Assembly (NCBI RefSeq): GCF_036373705.1
Contig: NC_089861.1
Location: 1,402,001 to 1,466,000, forward strand
Direction of reading: 5' to 3'
Length of the DNA: 64,000 nucleotides
Source: Amia ocellicauda
Taxonomy: Eukaryota; Chordata; Actinopteri; Amiiformes; Amiidae
Part shown: in pieces, positions 12,801 through 23,700 of the stretch
How positions within the stretch are numbered: the stretch's first letter is position 1
How the letters are laid out: every line of letters starts with the position of its first letter
Translations under genes and position numbers: made by a program
Notes under the pieces: generated by a model
Database searches by the model: none
Told to the model about the DNA's origin: nothing
The model's input: only the letters and a program-made list of their open reading frames with translations

Positions 12801-13463
12801 GGAACTGACAACGGTAGGAGCGACGTGTCCGCCTGCTCTTTCAGTTACTACTACTAGGTTGTGCGTATGATTCTGGTTTTCATGCCAACCGAGTCCTCAG
12901 TTCTTAATTGGTCTACTTAATTAATCGATTTTACTTATTTAAGACATATTGCAAGGTATTTTGCTTATAAAATATCCCGGGCCTGGGTGGTGTTTAAATA
13001 TATTCAGCTAATTAAACAGTTAGACCAATTAAGTAATTGAGGTGAAAAGTACCAAGCAGCATCACACACACGGCCCTCCAGGGATTGAGTTGGAGACCCT
13101 GGTGTAGAGGGTGCTGTCCCCAGTGTGGCGTGTCTAACCCTCGCCGTCTCTCTCTGCCCAGGTGTGCTGGAGTGGCCCTTCTGGACCAAGCTGGTGGTCG
13201 TGGCAATCGGCTTCACCGGCGGCTTGGTCTTCATGTACGTCCAGTGCAAAGTCTACGTCCAGCTGTGGAGACGCCTGAAGGCCTACAACCGCGTGATCTT
13301 CGTGCAGAACTGCCCCGACACCGTGAAAAAGGCGGAGGAGAAGGCGGCGCTCACCAGCCAGAGTAACGGCAACAGAGACTCGGTGCTGGTGTCGGTGCCG
13401 CAGACAGACACGAACGCTCACCGGCCGACGGAGGGGGCCATCCCCGAACTGGCACCTGTCTGA
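2149..13463 (+). CDS. marchf1: marchf1: membrane-associated RING-CH E3 ubiquitin ligase 1 (3' part of gene)
   Basis: Coding exons: 2149-2199, 5597-5676, 7124-7822 (cassette), 9213-9393, 12666-12813 and 13162-13463; every junction has GT/AG and the phases fit. Without the cassette the exons encode 253 aa, with it 486 aa. Adding the roughly 36 N-terminal residues that lie outside would give about 289 aa, the size I recall for the short human isoform. Order: Ser-rich linker ([11 protein letters not shown]), C4HC3 RING-CH, first membrane span ([17 protein letters not shown]), short loop, second span ([18 protein letters not shown]), cytosolic tail ending PELAPV. In mammals the enzyme ubiquitinates MHC class II and CD86 in antigen-presenting cells and lowers their surface level; the fish role is inferred. 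MARCHF1 rather than its paralogue MARCHF8 is supported by the RING and tail sequence and by the tma16 neighbour. The first exons lie left of the window. Confidence 0.95.
2200..5596. other. marchf1 intron (includes Tc1-like element)
   Basis: The 3.4-kb intron contains the Tc1-like copy at 2300-3750. From 3751 to 5596 I see no exon or recognisable repeat except short TG/TA-rich runs near 5496-5530. The acceptor CTTTGCAG at 5589-5596 precedes the next exon. Confidence 0.5.
2300..3750 (-). mobile_element. Tc1-like DNA transposon, decayed
   Basis: The ends are long inverted repeats: left TTAGGTGCATAAATATTTGG, right the reverse complement of TTAGGTCCATAAATATTTGG. They continue through GACAGTGACACAATTGTCAT and are flanked by TA on both sides. 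Transposase pieces read on the minus strand: a helix-turn-helix part at 3289-3101 ([17 protein letters not shown]), a catalytic piece ending [11 protein letters not shown] near 2913-2713, and a C-terminus at 2706-2500. Stops and frameshifts break it, so it is non-autonomous. A shorter copy of the same family lies at 51239-51655. Confidence 0.88.
5597..5676 (+). CDS. marchf1: marchf1 exon ending in the first RING cysteine
   Basis: 80 nt, phase 0 in and phase 2 out, donor CAG/GTAAGT. It begins [12 protein letters not shown] and ends STQDIC plus AG; the final Arg codon is completed by the next exon. The Cys of DIC is the first zinc ligand of the RING-CH domain in the short isoform. Confidence 0.92.
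6823..6862. repeat. (TA)n microsatellite
   Basis: About 40 bp of uninterrupted TA dinucleotides in the intron before the marchf1 cassette exon. Confidence 0.9.
7124..7822 (+). CDS. marchf1: marchf1 long-isoform cassette exon (233 codons)
   Basis: The exon is 699 nt, exactly 233 codons, phase 2 at both ends, so it can be included or skipped without changing frame. Acceptor GCTGCTCAG/ACCC is pyrimidine-poor; donor CTGCAG/GTTGGT is weak, which fits regulated inclusion. It is far more GC-rich than the flanking introns. The peptide begins [18 protein letters not shown], then has a basic stretch ([12 protein letters not shown], possible nuclear signal or disordered linker), a CHTCEC cluster, an acidic run (TEEEEEDEG), and more charged low-complexity sequence. 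It ends DDDCELC plus AG. Long MARCHF1/8 isoforms with an insert before the RING are known in vertebrates; that this exon is that insert is inference from position and phase. The exon is also open in other frames because it is GC-rich; phase at both junctions fixes the frame used here. Confidence 0.8.
7823..9212. other. marchf1 intron
   Basis: 1.4-kb intron between the cassette and RING exons. I recognise no repeat or exon in it. It ends in a T/G-rich tract and CCTGCAG. Confidence 0.5.
9213..9393 (+). CDS. marchf1: marchf1 RING-CH exon
   Basis: 181 nt. The first base completes Arg; then [18 protein letters not shown] and the rest of the C4HC3 RING follow ([17 protein letters not shown]), ending KPLRK. 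Seven of the eight zinc ligands are in this exon; the first Cys comes from whichever exon is spliced upstream. The HQW and CELC spacing is typical of the MARCH family. Confidence 0.96.
9394..12665. other. marchf1 intron with hAT element
   Basis: 3.3-kb intron. Position 9415-9500 is CT-rich. The hAT copy occupies 10406-11647. Nothing else is recognised. It ends CTCTCCGCAG before the exon at 12666. Confidence 0.5.
10398..11655. mobile_element. hAT-superfamily DNA transposon, non-autonomous, with perfect 8-bp target duplication
   Basis: The element runs 10406-11647 (1242 bp). Its inverted ends are CAGGGATGGCGAACCT on the left and the reverse complement on the right (AGGTTCGCCATCCCTG with small differences further in). 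It is flanked by an identical 8-bp duplication, CTATAGAG, at 10398-10405 and 11648-11655. The 8-bp duplication and the CAGGG start are diagnostic of hAT. The body is AT-rich, with no open frame resembling a transposase, so it depended on another copy. The intact duplication indicates a clean insertion that has not been rearranged. Confidence 0.92.
12666..12813 (+). CDS. marchf1: marchf1 exon, first membrane span
   Basis: 148 nt, phase 0 in and phase 1 out. It encodes [18 protein letters not shown], then the span [17 protein letters not shown] and the loop [13 protein letters not shown]. Confidence 0.95.
12855..13105. repeat. short palindromic MITE-like repeat in the last marchf1 intron
   Basis: A segment near 12903 (TTAATTGGTCTACTTAATTA) is matched in inverted orientation near 13017 (TTAGACCAATTAAGTAATTG), and the unit ends in GGCCCTCCAGGG...GACCCTGGTGTAGAG. 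A similar unit lies at 56695-56965 and an end fragment at 19660-19700. Family name unknown to me; hAT-type MITE is a guess. Confidence 0.5.
13162..13463 (+). CDS. marchf1: marchf1 last coding exon
   Basis: The acceptor TCTGCCCAG/G is followed by [10 protein letters not shown], the second membrane span, [20 protein letters not shown] and a divergent tail ending PELAPV. TGA is at 13461-13463. Confidence 0.95.
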
Positions 13464-14970
13464 CGGGTCCCGCTTCGGTTTTGTTCACCCCCCCCACCCT
13501 CCTCCTCCTCTGCCGTCGACCCCCACGGTCCTGCGATCCCGTTCTGTGTTTTTAATGGGGTTTGGGCTCGGCGCAGGACTTTTCACCAACACTAAACACA
13601 AACCTACAGAGAACAAAGCGAGTCCGAACGGCGGCGACTGGTAGACATCCTCTCTCTGCTGCCGTGGAAGTGTGTAAAATTACACGGGACCAGGAAGAGA
13701 GACGCCGGTTTGGCACAGACGCACCTTTTACCGGGAGGAAGGATTAACGGACAGGAACAGCCTCTGGGTCTCTTGACTCGAGAGCCGCCGTGGTTATGGG
13801 CTTTCCACACCAACCAGGCAGACGTTAAGAGCCCGTAAAGGCACAAGGGAAGACTGACATAATTTCCCTGCTTTTTTTGCTGCTCTGATACAGTATTAAA
13901 TATTTCCATGACAAAATGTACAGCTGGTTTTAAGAAAAGAAAAAAAACAAGCAACAGTGAATCCCTAGATCCAAAACACAACCTAGACGACAAAACATGA
14001 CTTTCGGCAGCCCCCATCTCTGAGACAGAACGATTACATATCTCCTAAATCAAAGCATTAAAAAAAAAAGAGTATTTCGGAGGGTAGGGGTCTTCTTAGG
14101 AGAGTCTGGGAAGCTGTGAACTTTGCTATTGTAAGTCTGTTGCAGAAAGGTATAGTAAGTCTAAACGCACTTACTGAGGATTTTAAAAATCACGTCGTAC
14201 AGAAGTGTGTAAGGCGCCGACCCCGGGGTGGAGGGACGTATTCTTGCTCGCCATACAACGCGCTCCCGGCACACGGGGATTACATGTGATTTCAGTGATC
14301 TGTTAACCGCTTGCAGCCGCAACTGAAGTGATTACATTGTATACATTAAACCAACAGTGCAATAAAATCTGTGAATGTACACATTTCGCCGCCTCGAGGA
14401 GGACTGTCGTCTCTTCTGTTGCTCCTGCTTAGGTCTGAGGTTCCCTGACCAGGCATGTGTTGTGTGATGTTGTTTACATCGCGCCGCTGGGTGGGGCGCG
14501 GTCCGGACCGGGAGGAAGTGCTGGCACGCCCTGATCCCCCCCGACAGATAGACGGGCGTCAGCAGGCTTAGCAAGACAGGTGGGGGGCTGAGGAGCCAGC
14601 TGACAGTCATCAGCTGATCACGAAGGACGCAATACAGAGCCTCAGGGGAAAAGGGGGAGGGTGGCTGTGCATCAGAGCGAGAGAGAGAGAGAGAGAGAAA
14701 AAATGTTGAACTTTGGACCGGACCTTTTGACCACGACCTTTAATGGTTTGCCTCAGTGTTTGTGATGCTTCATCCAGTGTGTAGTGAGGGAGCGGTCTGC
14801 ACTGTGTGGTTATTTTCCCCGTTTGTGTCCGTCTAGTTTGTTTCAATCCCCATATTCAACCCCCCTACATGTCACTCTCGCTCTTGTGTTTGCTAATCCC
14901 CGCCCTGTGGGCCAATCTTTTTTTCTTCTTTTGAATATATTTGCAGAAATAAAAACACAGGATCGGAGGC
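13464..14970 (+). other. marchf1: marchf1 3' UTR and candidate poly(A) signals
   Basis: Non-coding sequence after the stop. AATAAA hexamers on the + strand at 14361-14366 and 14948-14953 are the two candidates for the transcript end. Includes a short GA run at about 14680-14697. I see no other gene before the Tc1-like copy at 15237. Confidence 0.5.
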
Positions 14971-15236
14971 TTCCTGCTCAGGCTGATGGAATGAAGGACG
15001 TCTTCATTGAAAATAGTACTATAAAATCAGTTGATCGAAGCCTTTATGTTTCAGACAGGCCTGCAGGGTGGATCCCGGGGACGTAAAGCAGCGCACTGAA
15101 GCCAGTGTTTCCCACCAGAATGGTTTCCACTGTGTACTGTGGTATACTGGGCATGCACTGCGGTATATTAATGTGGTATTGTGTTGTGCCAGGGTGCAAT
15201 CGGGATGTATCATAGTAAACCACAGCAGCCTTTATA

Positions 15237-16009
15237 CAGACATGCTCAAATTTGAATAAATTCATAGAATAAAGCAAAGCTGTGAAAAGAGATGAATTAT
15301 TGCTCATTCTACAAAGATATTCTAAAATGGCCTGGACACATTTGTTGGTCTTAGAAAAGATAATAAATAATTGGATGATCGTGATAAACTAATTAGTTTC
15401 TTTAATTAGTATCACATCTCCAATCTTGTAATCAGTCATTCAGCCTATTTAAATGGCAGAAAGTAGTCACTGGAGCAAAACGTCCTGCCCAGTGTAGGAC
15501 AGCTCTGTCTCAGTCATGGGTCCTCCAACAGGATAATGACCCAAAACACACGGCTAACGGCACCCAAGAATGGTTGAGAACAAAACATTGGACTGTCCTG
15601 AAGTGGCCTTCTAGGAGTCCTGATCTGAATCCTATCGAACATCTATGGAAAGAGCTGGAACTTGCAGTCTGGAGAAGCACGGCTGGAGCAGTTTGCTCAG
15701 GACGAGTGGGCCAAACTACCTGTGAGCAGGTGCAGAAGACTCATTGAGAGCTACAGGAAACGTTTGATTACAGTGATTGCCTCCAAAGGTTGTGCAACAA
15801 AATATTAGGTTGAGGGTCCCATCATTTTTGTCCATGCCATTTTCATGTTTTATTTACAATATTATGTTGAAAAACAAAATCAAAAGCAAAGTCTGATTTC
15901 TATTAAATATGGAATAAACACTGGTGGATGCCAATTATTTTTGTCAGTTTCAAGTTATTTCAGAGGAAGTGTTTTTGTGGAGGGGTACCAACACATTTGA
16001 GCACGTCTG
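15237..16009 (+). mobile_element. Tc1-like DNA transposon with deleted 5' half
   Basis: Inverted ends: CAGACATGCTCAAATTTG at 15237 and its imperfect complement ending 16009, each flanked by TA. Plus-strand coding remains cover only the transposase C-terminal half: QDNDPKHTA, then [20 protein letters not shown], with stops and frameshifts after it. The DNA-binding domains are gone. It lies between the marchf1 and tma16 3' ends. Confidence 0.88.
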
Positions 16010-16183
16010 TATAACACTGTACGGCACAACAGGCAGAGCTCAGAAAGTTTCCGTGGTACAATTTGACATCCCGGGTTCAAACAATGAATTATATCCTCTA
16101 CTGTTGATCAGCACTCCTGTTTATCTCATGTTCTTACTTTAAATACAAGTTTAAGTGAAACTTATTTTAGCAAAGACATCGTG

Positions 16184-16189
16184 TTTATT
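16184..16189 (-). terminator. tma16: tma16 candidate poly(A) signal
   Basis: AATAAA on the minus strand about 580 bases after the tma16 stop; no closer canonical hexamer was seen. Confidence 0.45.
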
Positions 16190-16770
16190 CATGAATTGAA
16201 TCCGTTCACATTACAGGAGCAACAACAGCCGTCGGTCACGCACCCACACACAAACACCGAGAGCCGCGCAGGGCGGGAGTTGTCCTTCTGAGATGGGGGT
16301 GCGCTTCTGTCAGGAAGAGTGCGGTACCCATGTGGTATCGATATAATGAGTGAGGAGCCGCAGCAGTGTGTACAGACATGTCCTCCGTGTTCGGGGCGTC
16401 CGAGGAGCAGCGACTCACAGCGACAGCTCACACACACAAGCGTCCTAAACCGCACTTCATGCTCTCTCTGGGCAGATGGAGTCGCACGGCCCTCAGGAGG
16501 ATAAATATGGTCAGAGATCGCAGCACGCCCCCCAGAGCGGCGTGAGGACAGCGCGGCTGCAGCGCGGCTCAGGGCCGTCCGCTGGACACTGCTTCACCTG
16601 ACGTTTATACAAGAAGCCTTTACTGGTTTACGGTTTCATGATTTTGAACGAGTTCATCGTCCTCTGGCCCCCGCTGTCCGGCTCGAGCGCTCCAGTCACA
16701 CCGCGTCTCCGGCGCGTCTCGGCCAGCAGTGGCGTCGCACCGGGGGTCCGAGTCCCAGCACGCCTCGGGT

Positions 16771-16954
16771 TCACAGCTCCTCGTCCTCCTGGGACTCGGG
16801 GTCAGAGTCCTCGGCCGACATGTCGTCGTCATTGTCGTCCCGCACCCCGGCTGCCTCGCCCTCCTCTGCCTCTCTCTGCTCGCTCTCCCCTGCCTTCGCC
16901 GACACCCGGCGCATCTTGATGTTCGGCAGCTTCTTCAGGTCTCCACTCCACTCC
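16771..16954 (-). CDS. tma16: tma16 exon 7 and stop
   Basis: The acceptor GTGTCTGCCAG is followed by [16 protein letters not shown] and an acidic C-terminus ending EDEEL. A (CA)n tract at about 16985-17015 lies in the intron just upstream. Confidence 0.94.
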
Positions 16955-16982
16955 CTGGCAGACACACCCAATGACACGGTCA

Positions 16983-17016
<34 letters not shown>

Positions 17017-17713
17017 ATGCATTTCTTTTTAAAGCAGGGTGTAAGCATTAAACACACAGAACAATCCTGCCATGAAGACGGGCAACAGGATGTCAGAAGC
17101 CCCTCTGTGCCACTGGCTCCTGACGGGCCCCAAGCTCGGAGGGCCCTGCGAGAGCCGGGCTGGGAGGAGGAAGTGGGATGTTTGCGTCGTGTGCGTGTTC
17201 CTCTTTACGCAGCTCGGACAGTTTCAGCTGCTTCGGCAACCAACAGCAGCGAGCAGAGCTTCAGAAACACTCTGGGTTGTGTGTGCGAGCGGCTGTGTTG
17301 TGTGGAGGCCTCTCTTATTGCAGGGTTATATTATTTTGTGTATTTCGGGTCTGGCTGCAAATGACAACTGCACAACGTGTTGACTTATTATACGTCACAC
17401 ATCAATACTGGGGCCAGTGAGAGGCTTCTCAGGGAGGGTTAGGACAGACACGTGACCCACAGAGGAGGACAGAAGCTCGGGGCGACGTCTCTCACCTGAA
17501 CGTCTTCAGATGCTTGCTGTTGATGAGATCGGGGATTTCTGAAAGAAAGGCAGAAGTCCAGTCAGTCCAAACCAGATAAAGGCCGTGTATGAGGAGGGTG
17601 CCTCTGATCGGGGGGGCGGAGGAGGCAGTCGGTACAGGAACGCCAAAGGCGGAGATGTGGGGACAGACCGGTTGATAGTGCAGAGGTGCAAACTGGCTGT
17701 ACAGAGGGATGGT

Positions 17714-17744
<31 letters not shown>

Positions 17745-20700
17745 GTCCCTCCCTCCCTCTGCCTCCCTGCCTCCCTCCATCCATCCCTCTCCCTCCTCCC
17801 TCTCCCAGTCCTGCCCACACAGCGTCCGGGAGCTGGAAATCTCGAGCACAGCACCAGACAGGGCAACTTTCCCCTTTTAAACCCTCCCTGTGGTGTCCAC
17901 TATAGCAGCACCACAGTAAAGCGCAGGGAGATCCCAGTAAAGACCACGACGGCAGTCGGGCGATATATACGGCAAGACGGACGCACCCATGCCGTATCCC
18001 TCGTACTGCGTCCTCTCGCGCTCGGCCGCCTGCTTCAGGGCGCTCTCCCGGGAGCCGTGCTGCCGGCCCTGCCTGCCCCGGATGCCGTTCACCAGCGCAA
18101 TCTGCTCCAGCTCCCCATCGAACCGGCGCAGGTACCTGTGAGGGGGGAGAGTCGGGGACAGTGTCACGGGATGAGCACAGCCGACGGGCTCTGAGCTCCT
18201 GCACAGACATTAGGAGATGCTGGGAGTTTCACTGTACAGTCTCACAGCAGGGGCCTGTTCATTCTCCACACTCGGTCTAGAGAACACAAGTGCGCGTGTT
18301 TTCATGTTGTTTTGCTTTCTTTTGAATTCCTCTCTGCCGGGTCACAAGACCAGCGCATTTGCATGAGGACACCGCAGCGCTGTTTCACTTCAGTGAGGAA
18401 CCTGGCGGTTTCACATCCTTCGCACACATTTGTTGTCATCACATACGGTAACTCTGAAAATAAACCACGGCCATTTCCCCCGCAGGAAACCGCTTGCACC
18501 TAATTCTCTATAGAAAAATTCATCACAAATGAAAGTGACAGTTCTTCTGCCGAAAGCTCCTTGAGATTTACACATCTGTAACCAGATCCACACACACTGT
18601 TAAGCTGCTGGAGCCGTACGGTCACTCAGCATTTCACAAGAGTCACAATATAAACCGAGTGATTCAGTCCCACAGATCAAGCTGTAAAACATTATCTTGC
18701 AACCAACTCTGTCGACCCCTGTGAACATCTGAAAGCGACAGTATGGGCTCCTGCAGTCCAACAACCACACGCAGTCTTATCTACTGAGGCAGCTGACACC
18801 CTTCCTCTCCTACTTCTCTATTCTCCCGCTCCCCTTCTGCGACCCTCGAAAGATCGAAACCACCGAGCTAAAATAAATCACATGCGTTTTAAAGAAATAA
18901 ACAGATGTAACTGTAGAATTAATTCCCCGAGTCTCAGTTACTGTACCTTTCTACGAGTTCACACACATCCGCCTTTGTGTATTCGCTCTTGTTCGGATCC
19001 AGTTGACTTTGAAACCAAAGGAGTTTCTCACCTACAAAGAAAGATACGAACACGGACACAATGACATGAAATAATGACTTTGTTCAGTGATAAACAGACA
19101 AACAACACATCGTTCAGTACGATTATCCAGACTGACACTCACCTATAGCGTTGAGACGCAACGCCTTTTCAGTCCTGTGTCTGTAAAGAAATGGGTATCA
19201 GCCACTGTCTTAACAAGCACAACAACAGTGCAAAAAAGGTCTCGGACACAATACTGGCAGCCTGTGGCAGAAGAAACACCAAATCCCAGTCAGTGAACAG
19301 TGAATCGGGGTAAATTCGGTCATGTCATGCTAAACGGACAGTGGAATGCCTTTCACCCCCATCATGCACCAGGGTTCGGTCAGCATGATAGGACAGAATT
19401 TACCCAGAATCCCCTGCTCCTGAGAGCCCCAGTCCACTTACCCTCACAGGTCACCCTCAATCACCAATTTATAAACACTGGACACATGGGAGTTATTAAC
19501 CAATTAAGCAGCTCAAGCAGGGGATTCTGCCCTCAGGAGGCTGCAGGTATTCAGAACATTGATCCAATCGCTTCTGAAGGACTGAATTTACCTCCTGCGT
19601 CACTGACCAGAATGAAATACATCCAGGTGTTTATAAATTGGTGACAAGGGTGACTGACCTCTGGACCGGGGCTCTCGGACCAGGGTTGGACACCCCTGAT
19701 CTAAAGGAAACCCAGATCTTCCTTCCGGGTGAACCACTCCGCCGATCAGACCGGCTCTGGCTGATTGCGGTCAGTTTTGAATCCGGGGCTGCTGTGCCTC
19801 ACGCTTGCATGAGAAAGGTCCCATGAAATGTCCCTCCAGGCCTCAACATCACTCACTCTGATTGGCCAGGAGGAACTGAATTCCGATTGGCTCTCAGTCC
19901 CGCCCTGCTATTGGCTGCCGAATCTCCTTCTGTTTGAAATGTTTGCTGACTCTGCTGCATCATTAGACGAGGATTATAAACTGCAGTTTAGACAACAGTA
20001 GTTCATCATACACATGTGTAATCATGCTAAAATCACTAGCATGATCACACACACCAACATACACTTTGTGTATCATCCTTCATTAAACTACACATCTTGT
20101 CCTGACAGGATCATCAAGGCAGCTACCAAAAATATCTTGATTGTAAAGGAATTCGTAAATCCAATTCATATAGTTTTACTTAAGTATTAGAAAAACAGTA
20201 TCACACAATGCTATAACAATAAATAGTTACAGATAGTAGTGTGTGTGTGCACACGTCATGATACACATACATGGATCGGATCCTTGGATCACTTAGATAT
20301 TAATGGACACCAAACGAGCACGATGGGGCGAATGGGCTCCTCTCCACTGGACACTTTCTTATGTTCTTATGTTCTTCTTCTCATACACATGGTGTTAATA
20401 TTTGATTTCGTATTGCACACCATTTACATTGTCCTGCGGCTTTGGGAGGAAAATGGAGGAACCGGAGAAACACAGGGAGAGCATGCAGACTCACACAGAC
20501 ATGCACAATCATGAGAAACACACACGAATGAACAGTTCACAACACTGGGTATCGGTTACTGTCCACAAGACCTGCAGAAAATATTGCAAACCGCAAGTTT
20601 GCGTTTCTTGTTAAAAGCTCTGGTTGAAAGATCCATCTGAAGCAAGTCAACAATATAATTCATCAGTTACGATCCCCAGTTAATCGCTGTTTATTTCTGT

Positions 20701-23700
20701 AGGTTATTTTAAAGCAGTAATATTCGATGTATTTTAATGAAGGATGATACACAAAGTGTATGTTGGTGTGTGTGATCATGCTAGCGATTTTAGCATGATT
20801 ACACATGTATATAATGAACTACTGTTGTCTAAGCTGCAGTTTATAATCCTCGTCTAATGATGCAGCAGAGTCAGCAAACATTTCAAACAGAAGGAGATTC
20901 AGACTGAATCCGGTTCCTCCTGGCCAATCAGAGCGAGTGATGCTGCGGCCTGAGGGACATGAGCCCCGGCAGACACGCACGGAGACCCGCAGTGGTGCCG
21001 AGGAGAAGACATTATCATCATTATCATCATGATGGTGATGGGTGTCGTTATTACCGCTCCTTCTTCTCCTGCCGGATGGCGCCCCTGGCGATCTGCGCCG
21101 CCTTCCTGCTGTACGGGTGGACGGGCTTCTTGTCCGCGGCGGCCTTTCCCTTCCCCGCCTTAGGCTGAAAGACACCCGGGTTACTGACAGCGTGGACCCG
21201 GCGGACCGAGTGAATAGCGCCCGGTCATCACAGCGCATGCGTCGCTCACTGCGCCCTGTCGTGCTGGCAATGCTGGTGAAACAGGCGCGCCGGACTGACG
21301 GCCGCAGCCATCATTTTCATTTCCACAGCCGGGCAACAGCGAGACGCAGGCGGGACGGAGCTGCTTTCGAGGGGCAACGCGAAGCAGCGGAGCGCTCAGG
21401 ACACGGGTCCGACCCGCCCGTTAGCGCAGAAGCACAGAGACGCACAGAAACTCACACAGGACACAGAGACAGAAACTCACACAGGACACAGAGAGAGACA
21501 GAGACACACAGGACACAGAGACGCACAGAGACACACAGGACACAGAGAGAGACAGAGACAGACACAGAAACTCACACAGGACACAGAGAGAGACAGAGAC
21601 ACACAGGACACAGAGAGAGACAGAGACACACAGGACACAGAGAGAGACGCACAGAGACAGAAACTCACACAGGACACAGAGAGAGACAGAGACACACAGG
21701 ACACAGAGAGAGACAGAGACACACAGGACACAGAGAGAGACGCACAGAGACAGAAACTCACACAGGACACAGAGAGAGACAGAGACACACAGGACACAGA
21801 GAGAGACGCACAGAGACAGAAACTCACACAGGATACAGAGAGAGACAGAGACACACAGGACACAGAGAGAGACGCACAGAGACAGAAACTCACACAGGAC
21901 ACAGAGAGAGACAGAGACACACAGGACACAGAGAGAGACAGAGACACACAGGACACAGAGAGAGACGCACAGAGACACACAGGACACAGAGAGACGCACA
22001 GAGACAGAAACTCACACAGGACACAGAGAGAGACGCACAGAGACACACAGGACACAGAGAGAGACAGAGACACACAGGACACAGAGAGACGCACAGAGAC
22101 AGAAACTCACACAGGACACAGAGAGAGACGCACAGAGACACACAGGACACAGAGAGAGACGCACAGAGACACACAGGACACAGAGAGAGACGCACAGAGA
22201 CAGAAACTCACACAGGACACAGAGAGAGACGCACAGAGACACACAGGACACAGAGAGAGACGCACAGAGACACACAGGACACAGAGAGAGACGCACAGAG
22301 ACAGAAACTCACACAGGACACAGAGAGAGACAGAGACACACAGGACACAGAGAGAGACAGAGACACACAGGACACAGAGAGAGACGCACAGAGACAGAAA
22401 CTCACACAGGACACAGAGAGAGACAGAGACACACAGGACACAGAGAGAGACGCACAGAGACACACAGGACACAGAGAGAGACGCACAGAGACACACAGGA
22501 CACAGAGAGAGACGCACAGAGACACACAGGACACAGAGAGACGCACAGAGACACACAGGACACAGAGAGAGACGCACAGAGACAGAAACTCACACAGGAT
22601 ACAGAGAGAGACAGAGACACACAGGACACAGAGAGAGACGCACAGAGACAGAAACTCACACAGGACACAGAGAGAGACAGAGACACACAGGACACAGAGA
22701 GAGACGCACAGAGACAGAAACTCACACAGGACACAGAGAGAGACAGAGACACACAGGACACAGAGAGAGACGCACAGAGACACACAGGACACAGAGAGAC
22801 GCACAGAGACAGAAACTCACACAGGACACAGAGAGAGACAGAGACACACAGGACACAGAGAGAGACGCACAGAGACAGAAACTCACACAGGACACAGAGA
22901 GAGACAGAGACACACAGGACACAGAGAGAGACAGAGACACACAGGACACAGAGAGAGACGCACAGAGACAGAAACTCACACAGGACACAGAGAGAGACAG
23001 AGACACACAGGACACAGAGAGAGACGCACAGAGACAGAAACTCACACAGGATACAGAGAGAGACAGAGACACACAGGACACAGAGAGAGACGCACAGAGA
23101 CAGAAACTCACACAGGACACAGAGAGAGACAGAGACACACAGGACACAGAGAGAGACAGAGACACACAGGACACAGAGAGAGACGCACAGAGACACACAG
23201 GACACAGAGAGACGCACAGAGACAGAAACTCACACAGGACACAGAGAGAGACGCACAGAGACACACAGGACACAGAGAGAGACAGAGACACACAGGACAC
23301 AGAGAGACGCACAGAGACAGAAACTCACACAGGACACAGAGAGAGACGCACAGAGACACACAGGACACAGAGAGAGACGCACAGAGACACACAGGACACA
23401 GAGAGAGACGCACAGAGACAGAAACTCACACAGGACACAGAGAGAGACGCACAGAGACACACAGGACACAGAGAGAGACGCACAGAGACACACAGGACAC
23501 AGAGAGAGACGCACAGAGACAGAAACTCACACAGGACACAGAGAGAGACAGAGACACACAGGACACAGAGAGAGACAGAGACACACAGGACACAGAGAGA
23601 GACGCACAGAGACAGAAACTCACACAGGACACAGAGAGAGACAGAGACACACAGGACACAGAGAGAGACGCACAGAGACACACAGGACACAGAGAGAGAC

